Positions 24,984 through 32,835 of a DNA stretch of 64,000 bases are shown here, in pieces. The DNA comes from Xaviernesmea oryzae. Lineage in GTDB: Bacteria; Pseudomonadota; Alphaproteobacteria; Rhizobiales; Rhizobiaceae. Where the stretch lies: positions 558,001-622,000 of the forward strand of contig NZ_FXAF01000011.1 in NCBI RefSeq assembly GCF_900177415.1. Direction: 5' to 3'. Both the position numbers and the translations under genes were made by a program. Below the pieces are notes generated by a model. It was given only the letters and a program-made list of their open reading frames with translations, ran no database searches and was not told where the DNA came from. Numbering within the stretch: the stretch's first letter is position 1; each line of letters opens with the position of its first letter.

Positions 24984-26207
24984 TCAGGCCGCAGCCGGAA
25001 CGGCATTGGCGATCAGCCGGCCGAGCCGCTTGATGCCTTCCTCGATCATCGCCTCGTCGGCGCAGGAGAAGCTCATCCGCAGCGTATTGGCGTTGCTGCC
25101 ATCCGCATAGAATGCCTTGCCCGGCACGAAGGCGACCTTCTCGGTGGCGATCGACTTGGCGAGCAGCTCGGCGCCGTCGATGCCTTCCGGCAGCGTCACC
25201 CAGACGAACATGCCGCCCTCCGGCCGTGTCCAGGCCGTGTTCTTCGGCATGTACTTGTCCATGGCCGCGAGCATTGCATTGCGACGTTTGCTGTAGACGG
25301 CCCGGATCTTTTCGACCTGCGCGTCGAAGCCGCGCGATGCGACATGTTCGATGGCGATCTGGTTGATCGTCGAGGAATGCAGGTCGGCCGCCTGCTTCAT
25401 CAGCACGAGCTTGCGGATGACCGGCATGGCCGCGACCACGAAACCGACGCGCAGACCCGGCGCCAGCGTCTTCGAGAAGCTGCCGCTGTAGATCGTGCGG
25501 GTGTTTTCGATGCCGCCCTTGCGGGCGATGTCGAGCGCCAGGATCGGCGGGACCGCCTCGCCGTCGTAGCGCAGGTGCTGATAGGCCGCGTCTTCGAGGA
25601 TCGCGATATCGAGTTCGTCGGCAAGGTCGAGCAGCTTTTCACGGCCGGCCCGATCGACCGTCTCGCCGGTCGGATTGGCGAAATCGGCCGAAAGATAGGC
25701 GAATTTCACGGCGCCGCCGGCCTTTGCCGCCGTCTCGCGATAGGCATCCGGCGTGCGGTTGCCGAAGGAGAGCTGGTCGTAATTCGGCTCATAGGCGTTG
25801 AAGGCCTGCAGCGCGCCGAGATAGGTCGGCCAGGTGACGAGCGCAGTATCCTTCGGCGACAGGAAGAGCTTGCCGAGATAATCGAGCGCCTGCTGCGAAC
25901 CGGAGGTGATGAAGACGTTCTCGACCTCGCACGGGATGCCGATCTTGACGATCTCGCCGCGGATCCATTCGCGCAGCGGCTTGTAGCCCTCGCTCACCGA
26001 ATATTGCAGCGCCGAATTCACCTGCGCGCCGGAAAAAATGTCCGAATAGGCCTCCTTGAAGGCCTGGTCCGGAAAGAGCGCCGGATCGGGAATGCCGCCG
26101 GCGAACGAAATGATGTCCGGCCGCTCGAGCAGCTTCAGGAGTTCGCGGATTTCGGAGGCGCGCATCCGGCCGGAGCGCGTCGCGAAGATATGTTCCCAAT
26201 CAAGCAC
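24984..26207 (-). CDS. PLP-dependent aminotransferase (2-aminoadipate/LysN-like)
   Basis: 407 residues, fold type I class I/II aminotransferase. It shows SFAGGIPDPALFP near the N terminus, the cofactor loop SGSQQALDYLGKL, FANPTGETV, the LEDAAYQHLRY aspartate-tyrosine region and the Schiff-base lysine in SGSFSKTLAPGLRVGF (Lys about 246). These features fit the LysN/2-aminoadipate or aromatic-type aminotransferases that resemble MocR catalytic domains, but there is no DNA-binding domain. The start is GTG 26207 with AAGAGGAAAC about eight bases upstream. A 19-bp inverted repeat (26263-26281) in the upstream gap may regulate it. Confidence 0.9.
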   Translation of the reverse strand: MLDWEHIFATRSGRMRASEIRELLKLLERPDIISFAGGIPDPALFPDQAFKEAYSDIFSGAQVNSALQYSVSEGYKPLREWIRGEIVKIGIPCEVENVFITSGSQQALDYLGKLFLSPKDTALVTWPTYLGALQAFNAYEPNYDQLSFGNRTPDAYRETAAKAGGAVKFAYLSADFANPTGETVDRAGREKLLDLADELDIAILEDAAYQHLRYDGEAVPPILALDIARKGGIENTRTIYSGSFSKTLAPGLRVGFVVAAMPVIRKLVLMKQAADLHSSTINQIAIEHVASRGFDAQVEKIRAVYSKRRNAMLAAMDKYMPKNTAWTRPEGGMFVWVTLPEGIDGAELLAKSIATEKVAFVPGKAFYADGSNANTLRMSFSCADEAMIEEGIKRLGRLIANAVPAAA

Positions 26208-26262
26208 GGGATGTTTCCTCTTATTTCAATTTTCTATGTCCGATCTTTACAGAATGATCGAC

Positions 26263-26281
26263 AGGTCAGCAATACTGACCT
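26263..26281. promoter_or_regulatory. inverted repeat upstream of the aminotransferase
   Basis: AGGTCAG, 5-base spacer CAATA, CTGACCT, located 56 bases upstream of the GTG start and 25 bases from the vapC 3' end. It could be an operator for the aminotransferase promoter or a stem at the end of the toxin transcript. Confidence 0.35.
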
Positions 26282-26305
26282 ATTGGTCTGCGGCATATTT
26301 TTCGA

Positions 26306-26716
26306 TCACGTTTTGTGTTCGAAGGGATTGAGAACCGGCACCGCCAATCGCTCAAAATCCCGGACATTGCGTGTGACAACCGTCATCCGATGAACGATGG
26401 CGGTGGCGGCAATCAGACAATCCTCAATCATGTGATCCGAACGACCGTGCATGAGACGCGCCCATTCTCTCAAAATATCGGCGTTTGCATCAAGACATGT
26501 GACCGACGCCATGATCGTCTCCAGCCAATGCTCTATCTCTGCGGCCTTTTGAGGATCATTCTTTCGTGTCATTTCAGTGCCGGCCTGAATTTCTCCCGCG
26601 GAAATGGCGGCAAAATGCAGGGATGAACTCGGCACGGAAGCAAGCCAGGACAGGACGGCGCCATGAGGTTCGCGCCGCCGGAATTCGGATAGAATGTTGG
26701 TGTCCAAGATGAACAT
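26306..26716 (-). CDS. vapC: VapC-type PIN-domain toxin
   Basis: 136-residue PIN ribonuclease. Acidic metal ligands are visible: Asp5 in FILDTNILSEF, Glu42 in SAGEIQAG, and later acidic residues in HMIEDCLIAATA and TRNVRDFERL. PIN toxins cleave tRNA or rRNA when freed from their antitoxin. ATG 26716 lies 5 bases after the stop of the upstream Phd-type antitoxin, giving the standard antitoxin-toxin order. The final NPFEHKT is close to a typical VapC end. Confidence 0.9.
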   Translation of the reverse strand: MFILDTNILSEFRRREPHGAVLSWLASVPSSSLHFAAISAGEIQAGTEMTRKNDPQKAAEIEHWLETIMASVTCLDANADILREWARLMHGRSDHMIEDCLIAATAIVHRMTVVTRNVRDFERLAVPVLNPFEHKT

Positions 26717-26721
26717 GGAGA

Positions 26722-26982
26722 TCAGTCGTCGAAGTTCGGAGCGGGCCGACGTTTCCAATGGCCGCGCTCCGGCAACTCAAGATCAAAGCGCGGCCCCGGT
26801 CCGAGAAGCAATTCCTTCAAATCCGGTTTGGCTCTCTTTTTGAGACTCTCCCACTCATCGAGGGAAACGAGAACCGCCTTTGGCTCGCCCCGCTTCGACA
26901 CCAGTTGAGGCCCCTCTTCCAGTGAGGCATCAAGCATTTCGCTGAAGCGAGCCTTCGCATCCTGAACCGGCCATTGACGCAT
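26722..26982 (-). CDS. Phd/YefM-family antitoxin
   Basis: 86 residues beginning MRQWPVQDAKARFSEMLDASLEEGPQLVSKRGEPKAVLVS, the Phd/YefM DNA-binding and dimerisation domain. The C-terminal tail (LGPGPRFDLELPERGHWKRR) is the likely toxin-neutralising segment. GGAGG lies five bases before ATG 26982. It would bind VapC and repress its own promoter upstream. Confidence 0.9.
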   Translation of the reverse strand: MRQWPVQDAKARFSEMLDASLEEGPQLVSKRGEPKAVLVSLDEWESLKKRAKPDLKELLLGPGPRFDLELPERGHWKRRPAPNFDD

Positions 26983-27044
26983 CTGGACCTCCATCTGACT
27001 AGCCAGCAATCTAGTCAGTTCTCAGTCGGAAAGCAAACGAATGA

Positions 27045-27068
27045 AGGCCGGAGCATACGCCCCGGCCT
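27045..27068 (-). terminator. probable terminator after ilvC
   Basis: AGGCCGG (27045-27051) and CCGGCCT (27062-27068) form a 7-bp GC stem, and on the minus strand it is followed by the T-rich TTCATTCGTTTGC. It begins 27 bases past the ilvC stop. Confidence 0.5.
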
Positions 27069-27094
27069 CCCGGAATTGCGCTATGTCGAAAACC

Positions 27095-28114
27095 TTAGTT
27101 GACGGTCTTGTCGACGAGCTTGTTCTTGCCGATCCAGGGCATCATGGCGCGCAGCTTGGAGCCGACTTCCTCGATCTGGTGGGCGTCGTTGCTGCGGCGG
27201 ATGCCCTTGAAGCGGGCCATGCCGGAGCGGTATTCCTGCATCCACTCGGAAGTGAAGCGGCCGGTCTGGATGTCCTTCAGCACGCGCTTCATCTCGGCCT
27301 TGGTCTCTTCCGTGATGATGCGCGGACCGGTGACGTACTCGCCCCACTCGGCCGTGTTGGAGATCGAGTAGTTCATGTTGGCGATGCCGCCTTCATAGAT
27401 CAGGTCGACGATCAGCTTCACTTCGTGCAGGCATTCGAAATAGGCCATTTCCGGTGCGTAGCCGGCTTCCACCAGCGTTTCGAAACCGGCTCGGATGAGC
27501 TCGACGAGACCGCCGCAGAGAACGACCTGTTCGCCGAAGAGGTCGGTTTCGCACTCTTCCTTGAAGTTGGTCTCGATGATGCCCGAACGGCCGCCGCCGA
27601 CGCCGCAGGCATAGGAGAGCGCCAGTTCGAGCGCGTTGCCGGATGCATTCTGGTGGACGGCGACGAGGCAGGGAACGCCGCCGCCCTTCTGGTATTCGCC
27701 GCGCACCGTGTGGCCGGGGCCCTTCGGGGCGATCATCACCACGTCGACGGACGCCTTCGGCTCGATCAGGCCGAAATGGACGTTGAGGCCGTGCGCGAAG
27801 GCGATCGCTGCACCGTCACGGATGTTCGGAGCGATTTCGGCCTTGTAGATGTCGGCTTGCAGCTCGTCCGGGGTCGCCATCATCATCAGGTCGGCCCACT
27901 TGGCGGCTTCGGCGACGGTCAGCACCTTGAAGCCGTCTGCTTCCGCCTTCTTGGCGGTCGCGGACCCGGCCTTCAGCGCGATCGCGACATTCTTGGCGCC
28001 GGAATCCTTCAGGTTCAGCGCATGCGCGCGGCCCTGCGAGCCGTAGCCGATGATGGCGACGTTCTTCGCCTTGATGAGGTTGATGTCGGCATCCCGATCA
28101 TAATAAACGCGCAT
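27095..28114 (-). CDS. ilvC: ketol-acid reductoisomerase
   Basis: 339-residue class I enzyme that converts acetolactate or acetohydroxybutyrate to the dihydroxy acid using NADPH and magnesium, the second common step of valine, leucine and isoleucine synthesis. The N-terminal Rossmann motif is AIIGYGSQGRAHALNL (about 20-35), and the C-terminal knotted domain contains ETNFKEECETDLFGEQ and EYRSGMARFKGIR. MRVYYDRDAD at 28114 is the canonical start with AAGGAAAA upstream. It lies 38 bases downstream of a TetR gene on the same strand. No leader peptide was found, unlike ilvB. Confidence 0.97.
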   Translation of the reverse strand: MRVYYDRDADINLIKAKNVAIIGYGSQGRAHALNLKDSGAKNVAIALKAGSATAKKAEADGFKVLTVAEAAKWADLMMMATPDELQADIYKAEIAPNIRDGAAIAFAHGLNVHFGLIEPKASVDVVMIAPKGPGHTVRGEYQKGGGVPCLVAVHQNASGNALELALSYACGVGGGRSGIIETNFKEECETDLFGEQVVLCGGLVELIRAGFETLVEAGYAPEMAYFECLHEVKLIVDLIYEGGIANMNYSISNTAEWGEYVTGPRIITEETKAEMKRVLKDIQTGRFTSEWMQEYRSGMARFKGIRRSNDAHQIEEVGSKLRAMMPWIGKNKLVDKTVN

Positions 28115-28152
28115 CGTTTTTCCTTCCCTATGCGTGTGTCGGTTGGTGTTTT

Positions 28153-28821
28153 TCACCGTCCAGCGAAAGCGCTGAGCGCATCCGCCGATTGCTTCTGCGT
28201 GCCATGCAGCGTCAGGAAGGCATCCACGGCCTTCTGCGCCTGGCGCGCATTGTCCTTGAGGCCGGGCTCCCCGAGCAGCATGCGCACATGCAGGTCGGAG
28301 ACGATCAGGCCGTAAAGCGTGTGATAGGCGGCATCCGCATTGTCGAAACGCAGGAGCCCTGCCCGCTTGCCCTGCTCGATCAGTGCGATTGCGCGGCGGT
28401 CGATCTGGCGGCGCCCGTGCTCCAGCAGCAGCTTGCCGAGCTTCGAGCCGTCGCGGCTCGATTGGCCCACCGCCAGCCGGTTGAGCGCCAGCGATACGTC
28501 GCCCGCCAGAACCTCGAGGAGGTCGCGGGCGAAAAGTTCGAGATGGTCGCGCAGCAGATCCGCCGTCAGCCGCTCGCCGGGGCGCTCATGGGTGCGCACC
28601 TTGCTCGCCTGATAGGCGATCATGGCGGACAAAAGGCCGTCGCGGTCGCCGAACCACTTGTAGAGGCTCTCCTTGGAGCAGTTGGCGGCGCGCGCCAGGC
28701 CCGACGTCGTCAGCGCCTTTTCCCCGCCCTGCACGAGCAGCCGAAGCGCCTGTTCCAGAACGGCGTTCTGGCGGGGCGAAAATTCGGGCATCTCGGCGGA
28801 ATCGGGTCTCACTGCAAACAT
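28153..28821 (-). CDS. TetR-family transcriptional regulator
   Basis: 222 residues from ATG 28821. The helix-turn-helix is in residues about 12-65 (QALRLLVQGGEKALTTSGLARAANCSKESLYKWFGDRDGLL). The rest is an all-helical ligand domain with the TetR_C-like end. The AGAGG ribosome site touches ATG 28821, so translation may instead begin at GTG 28812, nine bases downstream. A perfect 16-bp palindrome lies 8 bases upstream of the ATG, a clear candidate autorepression site. ilvC follows in the same direction. Confidence 0.88.
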   Translation of the reverse strand: MFAVRPDSAEMPEFSPRQNAVLEQALRLLVQGGEKALTTSGLARAANCSKESLYKWFGDRDGLLSAMIAYQASKVRTHERPGERLTADLLRDHLELFARDLLEVLAGDVSLALNRLAVGQSSRDGSKLGKLLLEHGRRQIDRRAIALIEQGKRAGLLRFDNADAAYHTLYGLIVSDLHVRMLLGEPGLKDNARQAQKAVDAFLTLHGTQKQSADALSAFAGR

Positions 28822-28829
28822 CCTCTTTG

Positions 28830-28845
28830 CGTACCGTACGGTACG
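28830..28845. promoter_or_regulatory. 16-bp perfect palindrome, TetR operator candidate
   Basis: CGTACCGTACGGTACG, with internal ACCGTACGGT, immediately upstream of the TetR gene. TACCGTACGGTA-like palindromes are common TetR/AcrR sites. Its position over the leader suggests autorepression. Confidence 0.7.
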
Positions 28846-28944
28846 GTTCTGCCCGTATAAAGCATTCGGCGCCGCCGTCAAGCCTGTTTTGACGCGCCGC
28901 TTTATCTTCAGCGAATGTGAATAGGTTTACGGGAAGAGCGAGCG

Positions 28945-29853
28945 TTATTCCGCAGCGACGCTGTCGCGGATCGCTTCCGTGTCCCGCGCAGGCGACAGAC
29001 CATAGAGGCGGCTGTATTCCCGGCTGAACTGCGAGGGGCTCTGATAGCCGACGCGGTGGCCGGCATTGCCGGCATCGAGCCTTTCCACCAGCATCAGGCG
29101 GCGGGCTTCGTGAAGCCTGAGGCGCTTCTGGTACTGAACCGGTGTCATGGCGGTGATCGTCTTGAAGTGATGATGGAAGGACGACGCGCTCATGCCGACC
29201 TGTTCCGCAAGATCCTCGATACGCAGCGGCCGCGCGAAATTTTCCCGAAGCCACGCGATGGCGCGGGCGATCCTGTTGCCCTGGTTGTCGGCGACGGCGA
29301 TGTTGATCAGCTGACCTCCCGCCGGCCCGGTGAGGATGCGGTAGAGGATTTCCTGCTCGATCAGCGGCGCCATCGCCGCGATGTCTCTCGGATTATCGAG
29401 CAAACGCAGCAACCGCACCGCCGCGTCGAGAAGCTCTGGCGTCGCATGGTTGACGACGATCCCGCGCTGGCCTCCGGCAGGCGCGGGCGGCCGTTCCATA
29501 TCGGCAAGACTGAGCAGATTGAGCAGCCTTTCGCTATTGACGGCGAGCGTCAGGCAGAAATGCGGCGTCTCCGGGCTCGCCTCCACGACGCGCCAGACGA
29601 CGGGAAGGTCAAGCGATGTCAGGAGGTAGTGGCCCGGTCCGTAATTGATCATATCCGTTCCCAGCTCCACGCTTTTCGCACCCTGGATGACCATGGCCAG
29701 GCAGGGACGGTAGCTGCCATGGCAAGGCACGCTCGGCGTGGAGCGGCGGCTGATCGCGAGGCCTTCGATAGCCGTCTGGTACTCGCCGTCGCCGGACGTG
29801 AAGCGGGCTGCGATCGACGCTATTTCCTGATAGGGTGTGAACGGCAAGGTCAT
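28945..29853 (-). CDS. AraC-family regulator (AraC_N/YqhC type)
   Basis: 302 residues. The N-terminal cupin-like AraC_N domain covers about 10-170 (SVPCHGSYRPCLAMVIQGAKSVELG). Two C-terminal helix-turn-helix motifs follow: NFARPLRIEDLAEQVGMSASSFHHHFK and GYQSPSQFSREYSRLYG. E. coli YqhC, of the same architecture, activates an aldehyde-detoxifying dehydrogenase; here an alcohol dehydrogenase is divergently transcribed, so an analogous role is likely. ATG 29853 is preceded by AAGAGG. Confidence 0.9.
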   Translation of the reverse strand: MTLPFTPYQEIASIAARFTSGDGEYQTAIEGLAISRRSTPSVPCHGSYRPCLAMVIQGAKSVELGTDMINYGPGHYLLTSLDLPVVWRVVEASPETPHFCLTLAVNSERLLNLLSLADMERPPAPAGGQRGIVVNHATPELLDAAVRLLRLLDNPRDIAAMAPLIEQEILYRILTGPAGGQLINIAVADNQGNRIARAIAWLRENFARPLRIEDLAEQVGMSASSFHHHFKTITAMTPVQYQKRLRLHEARRLMLVERLDAGNAGHRVGYQSPSQFSREYSRLYGLSPARDTEAIRDSVAAE

Positions 29854-29945
29854 GGGAAACCTCTTCTTTCCAGGTGGCACGGCTTGATGCTGCTGCTATC
29901 TAAAATGCCTTTGCCCCTCCGCAAATAGCCGTCCCGCTCACTTTT

Positions 29946-29975
29946 GCAGGATCGTGCAAGAAGATAGCAGGATCG
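29946..29975. promoter_or_regulatory. direct repeat, candidate AraC-type binding sites
   Basis: GCAGGATCG occurs at 29946-29954 and 29967-29975. The 21-base offset equals two helical turns, as expected for tandem half-sites bound by an AraC dimer. It lies in the 203-base gap between the divergent regulator and dehydrogenase. Confidence 0.6.
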
Positions 29976-30056
29976 ATCTAACGCTCTTGCCCGTCGCGGA
30001 GGCATAGTCCGCCTCGTCCAATTCCCTCCCGAACCAACAGATGAATGGAGCTCTCC

Positions 30057-31103
30057 ATGGCTATTGCAAGAGGCTATGCAGCAACCGACGCGTCGAAACC
30101 TCTGACGCCCTTTACCTTCGAGCGCCGCGAACCGAATGCCGACGACGTGGTCATCGACATCAAGTTCGCCGGCATCTGCCATTCGGACATCCATACCGTC
30201 CGCAACGAATGGAAAAATGCGGTCTATCCGATCGTTCCTGGTCACGAGATCGCCGGCATCGTTTCCACCGTCGGTTCGGCCGTGACGAAGTTCAAGGTCG
30301 GCGACCGCGTCGGCGTCGGCTGCTTCGTGAACAGCTGCGTCGGCTGCGCCACCCGAGACCTCGACAACGAGCATTACATGCCGGGCCTCGTCCAGACCTA
30401 CAACGACTTCGAAGTCGACGGCAAGACGCGGACCCAGGGCGGTTACTCCGACCATATCGTCGTCAAGGAGGGCTACGTCATGTCCATCCCGGACAACCTG
30501 CCGCTCGATGCCGCAGCACCCCTGCTCTGCGCCGGCATTACGCTTTATTCGCCACTGCGCCACTGGAATGCCGGTCCCGGCAAGAAGGTCGCGATCGTCG
30601 GCATGGGCGGCCTCGGCCACATGGGCGTCAAGCTCGGCGCAGCCATGGGCGCGGATATCACGGTCCTTTCCCAGAGCCTGTCGAAAAAGGAGGACGGACT
30701 GAAACTCGGCGCCAAGGAGTATTACGCCACCAGCGACGCAGATACCTTCAAGAAACTCGCCGGCACGTTCGACCTGATCATCTGCACGGTCTCCGCGGAG
30801 ATCGATTGGAATGCCTATCTGGGCTTGCTGAAGGTCGATGGAACGATGGTTGTCGTCGGCATTCCGGAAAACGCTATCCCCGTTCACGGCTTCTCGCTTA
30901 TTCCAGGCCGCAAGAGCCTGTCCGGGTCGATGATCGGCTCGATCAAGGAAACCCAGGAAATGCTGGATTTCTGCGGCAAGCACGACATCGTGTCCGAAAT
31001 CGAGAAGATCGCCATCCAGGACGTCAACGAAGCCTATGAGCGCGTCCTGAAGAGCGACGTCCGCTACCGCTTCGTCATCGACATGGCCTCGCTTGCGGCC
31101 TGA
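30057..31103 (+). CDS. zinc-type NAD(P)-dependent alcohol dehydrogenase (YahK/CAD-like)
   Basis: 348-residue medium-chain dehydrogenase of the cinnamyl-alcohol/YahK group. Catalytic zinc ligands are Cys41 (GICHSDIH) and His63-Glu64 (PGHEIAG), and the cofactor motif is VGMGGLGHMG near residue 182. The structural-zinc lobe is degenerate: the C-x2-C-x2-C-x7-C pattern reads C94, C97, Arg100 and Met108, so two of four ligands are lost. It probably reduces aldehydes with NADPH. ATG 30057 begins MAIARGYAAT. It is regulated, by inference, by the divergent AraC protein. A fragment of a second copy occurs at 32575. Confidence 0.92.
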   Translation: MAIARGYAATDASKPLTPFTFERREPNADDVVIDIKFAGICHSDIHTVRNEWKNAVYPIVPGHEIAGIVSTVGSAVTKFKVGDRVGVGCFVNSCVGCATRDLDNEHYMPGLVQTYNDFEVDGKTRTQGGYSDHIVVKEGYVMSIPDNLPLDAAAPLLCAGITLYSPLRHWNAGPGKKVAIVGMGGLGHMGVKLGAAMGADITVLSQSLSKKEDGLKLGAKEYYATSDADTFKKLAGTFDLIICTVSAEIDWNAYLGLLKVDGTMVVVGIPENAIPVHGFSLIPGRKSLSGSMIGSIKETQEMLDFCGKHDIVSEIEKIAIQDVNEAYERVLKSDVRYRFVIDMASLAA

Positions 31104-31156
31104 CGGCCGGCGGGTCTCGCACGGCAGCGTCTCCCGACGGCTGCCGTGCGATGCAG

Positions 31157-32365
31157 TCATGCCCTGCGGAGACCCGGCACAGAGGCCTTGACACGGAGCA
31201 GCGCCAGAACCGTCACGCTGGCCATGCTGAACGTGTAGGCGATCAGCGGCCACCCCGTGTCGCCGTCGAGCATGACCACGAATGCCGTTCCGGCGACGCC
31301 AACGATAATGCTCTGTAGGCAGAAATGCAGGGCGACCGCCGAACCGGCGGCATCGTGGAAATCCCGCAGCGCGCCATTGGCGGTGACCGAGGTCGTGACG
31401 ACGATCCCGGCTGCGCAAACCCACATCGGCGGGATGAACGACCAGAACGAAGGCCCAAGGCAAATCTGCCCGAGGAACAGCAGGACCGCACCGCAGATCA
31501 GCAGCACCATGCCTCTCAATGCGCTGCCGCCGATCCCCCACCGTTTGACGAGTTGCTTTGCGAAACGCGTCGTCACGATCATCGCCGCTGCGACGGTTGC
31601 GAAGGCCAGGCTGAATTCCAGCCCTGAAAAGCCGGCATTTTCCATCAGAACCCGCGGCGCCGTCGAGAAGAACACGAAGAACGAGCCCATGGCCGTTCCG
31701 AAGCCGAGAGTATAAGCCCGGAAGGCCGGGTTCTTCAGGATCGGCCCGAATGCGGTGCCGTGAGCGCCGGGCCGGAGCACGCGTGTCTCGTGCCAGCACG
31801 ACAGGACGATCGGGAGCATGGCCAGGGCAGGTATGCCGAGAGCAAGAAACACGCCCCGCCACCCGAATTCCTGGGCGATCACCGCGCCGGCGATGGGACC
31901 GAGCGCCGGCACGAAGGCGAGCATCGCATTCATGAGGCTATAGATGACGACGCTCTCCGGCTTTTCCGCATAGACGTCGCGGATCGTGGCGAACAACGCG
32001 ACCAGCATAGCCGATGCACCGATCGCCTGCAGCAGCCGCAGCGCCAGAAACGGAACTCCGGATGAGGTCGCCGCAAGAGCAAGGGACGCGATTGCAAAGA
32101 TGAGGGCGCCGGCAAGCAGAACCGGGCGACGGCCGAGGCGATCGGACAGAGGTCCGAACAGAAGCTGGCCGACGCCGAGCACGATCATATAAAGGGTCAA
32201 CGTCAACTGGATCACCGTCGGCGTTGTCCCGAGGATGCCGGGCATCGCCGGAACGACCGGCAGGTAGATATCCATGCCGAGCGAGGCAAGCAGGTTGAAA
32301 GGCGCCAGAAGCATGAGTGCAGCAGGCAGATTATAGGTCCACGCATGTGGGTTTCGGGTAGGCAT
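31157..32365 (-). CDS. CmlA/FloR-like MFS drug exporter
   Basis: 402 residues, twelve membrane segments. The sequence closely follows the CmlA/FloR chloramphenicol-florfenicol exporter family as recalled: LASLGMDIYLPVVP in helix 1, VIQLTLTLYM, the GQLLFGPLSDRLGRRPVLL motif A loop, RLLQAIGASAMLV, and MGSFFVFFSTAPRVLM in the sixth to seventh helices. Proton-drug antiport of phenicols is therefore plausible, though such chromosomal homologues may have other substrates. No translational attenuation leader like that of mobile cmlA was recognised. ATG 32365 was chosen over TTG 32383. An inverted repeat lies just upstream. Confidence 0.85.
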   Translation of the reverse strand: MPTRNPHAWTYNLPAALMLLAPFNLLASLGMDIYLPVVPAMPGILGTTPTVIQLTLTLYMIVLGVGQLLFGPLSDRLGRRPVLLAGALIFAIASLALAATSSGVPFLALRLLQAIGASAMLVALFATIRDVYAEKPESVVIYSLMNAMLAFVPALGPIAGAVIAQEFGWRGVFLALGIPALAMLPIVLSCWHETRVLRPGAHGTAFGPILKNPAFRAYTLGFGTAMGSFFVFFSTAPRVLMENAGFSGLEFSLAFATVAAAMIVTTRFAKQLVKRWGIGGSALRGMVLLICGAVLLFLGQICLGPSFWSFIPPMWVCAAGIVVTTSVTANGALRDFHDAAGSAVALHFCLQSIIVGVAGTAFVVMLDGDTGWPLIAYTFSMASVTVLALLRVKASVPGLRRA

Positions 32366-32379
32366 GACGAAGCATCCGT

Positions 32380-32400
32380 TCAAATGAAGATGACATTTGA
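32380..32400. promoter_or_regulatory. inverted repeat upstream of the CmlA-like exporter
   Basis: TCAAATG (32380-32386), 7-base spacer, CATTTGA (32394-32400), 14 bases upstream of the exporter start. A possible operator; no dedicated regulator is adjacent. Confidence 0.4.
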
Positions 32401-32574
32401 CGGCTTGTCTGCGCGAAGATGAGACTGGGACCGGACAGACAGCCGCAACAACAAAGGGCGTCGCTGCGGCTTAACGGTCTGACTGTTTGGGTCCCATGGT
32501 TCCGAACTTTCCGAAAAATGGCGAGGCCAGCTTGCGCCCGCTGTAACAGGTCGGCGAGAGAAGCACAACGCCGG

Positions 32575-32691
32575 GCGATGGTCCTGGTGGGCATTCCCGA
32601 ACATGCCGTACCCGTGCATGCCTTTTCCGTCATCGCCGGCCGCAAGAGCCTGTCGGGTTCGATGATCGGCTCGATAGGCCGTCCCGGCTGA
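32575..32691 (+). pseudogene. remnant of a second alcohol dehydrogenase
   Basis: In one frame this stretch encodes AMVLVGIPEHAVPVHAFSVI followed by AGRKSLSGSMIGSI, matching the intact dehydrogenase segment around 30846-30950 (TMVVVGIPENAIPVHGFSLI, then PGRKSLSGSMIGSI). About 34 codons are alignable. The N-terminal catalytic domain and the last 60 or so residues are absent, and a stop follows at 32689. DNA identity is imperfect, so it derives from a diverged paralogue, not a recent duplication. The preceding 200 bases (32366-32574) show no recognisable coding content. Confidence 0.75.
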
Positions 32692-32700
32692 AATGTGGAG

Positions 32701-32741
32701 GAGCCGCTTGCAGGAACCCGTTGCAAGCGGCTCTCTTCTTT
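32701..32741 (+). terminator. rho-independent terminator after the dehydrogenase remnant
   Basis: A perfect 12-bp stem GAGCCGCTTGCA with TGCAAGCGGCTC (32701-32712 and 32722-32733) and a 9-base loop, followed by TCTTCTTTC. It probably ended the now decayed gene. Confidence 0.75.
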
Positions 32742-32835
32742 CGGGAACCTGTCGAATTCGATTGCCGCAAAAGTCCGGTTTTGCGATCCTGCCAACAGTC
32801 ACTTTCATCGTCATCGAGGAGAAGCGAGATCGGCT

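Noticed and set aside
29850..31862. A 670-residue minus-strand frame over the dehydrogenase locus
   Set aside because: It is antisense to the intact dehydrogenase and CmlA-like genes and has no family motifs; high-GC antisense frames are common here.
32366..32574. Translational attenuation leader upstream of the CmlA-like exporter
   Set aside because: No convincing short peptide with paired hairpin over the exporter start was found.
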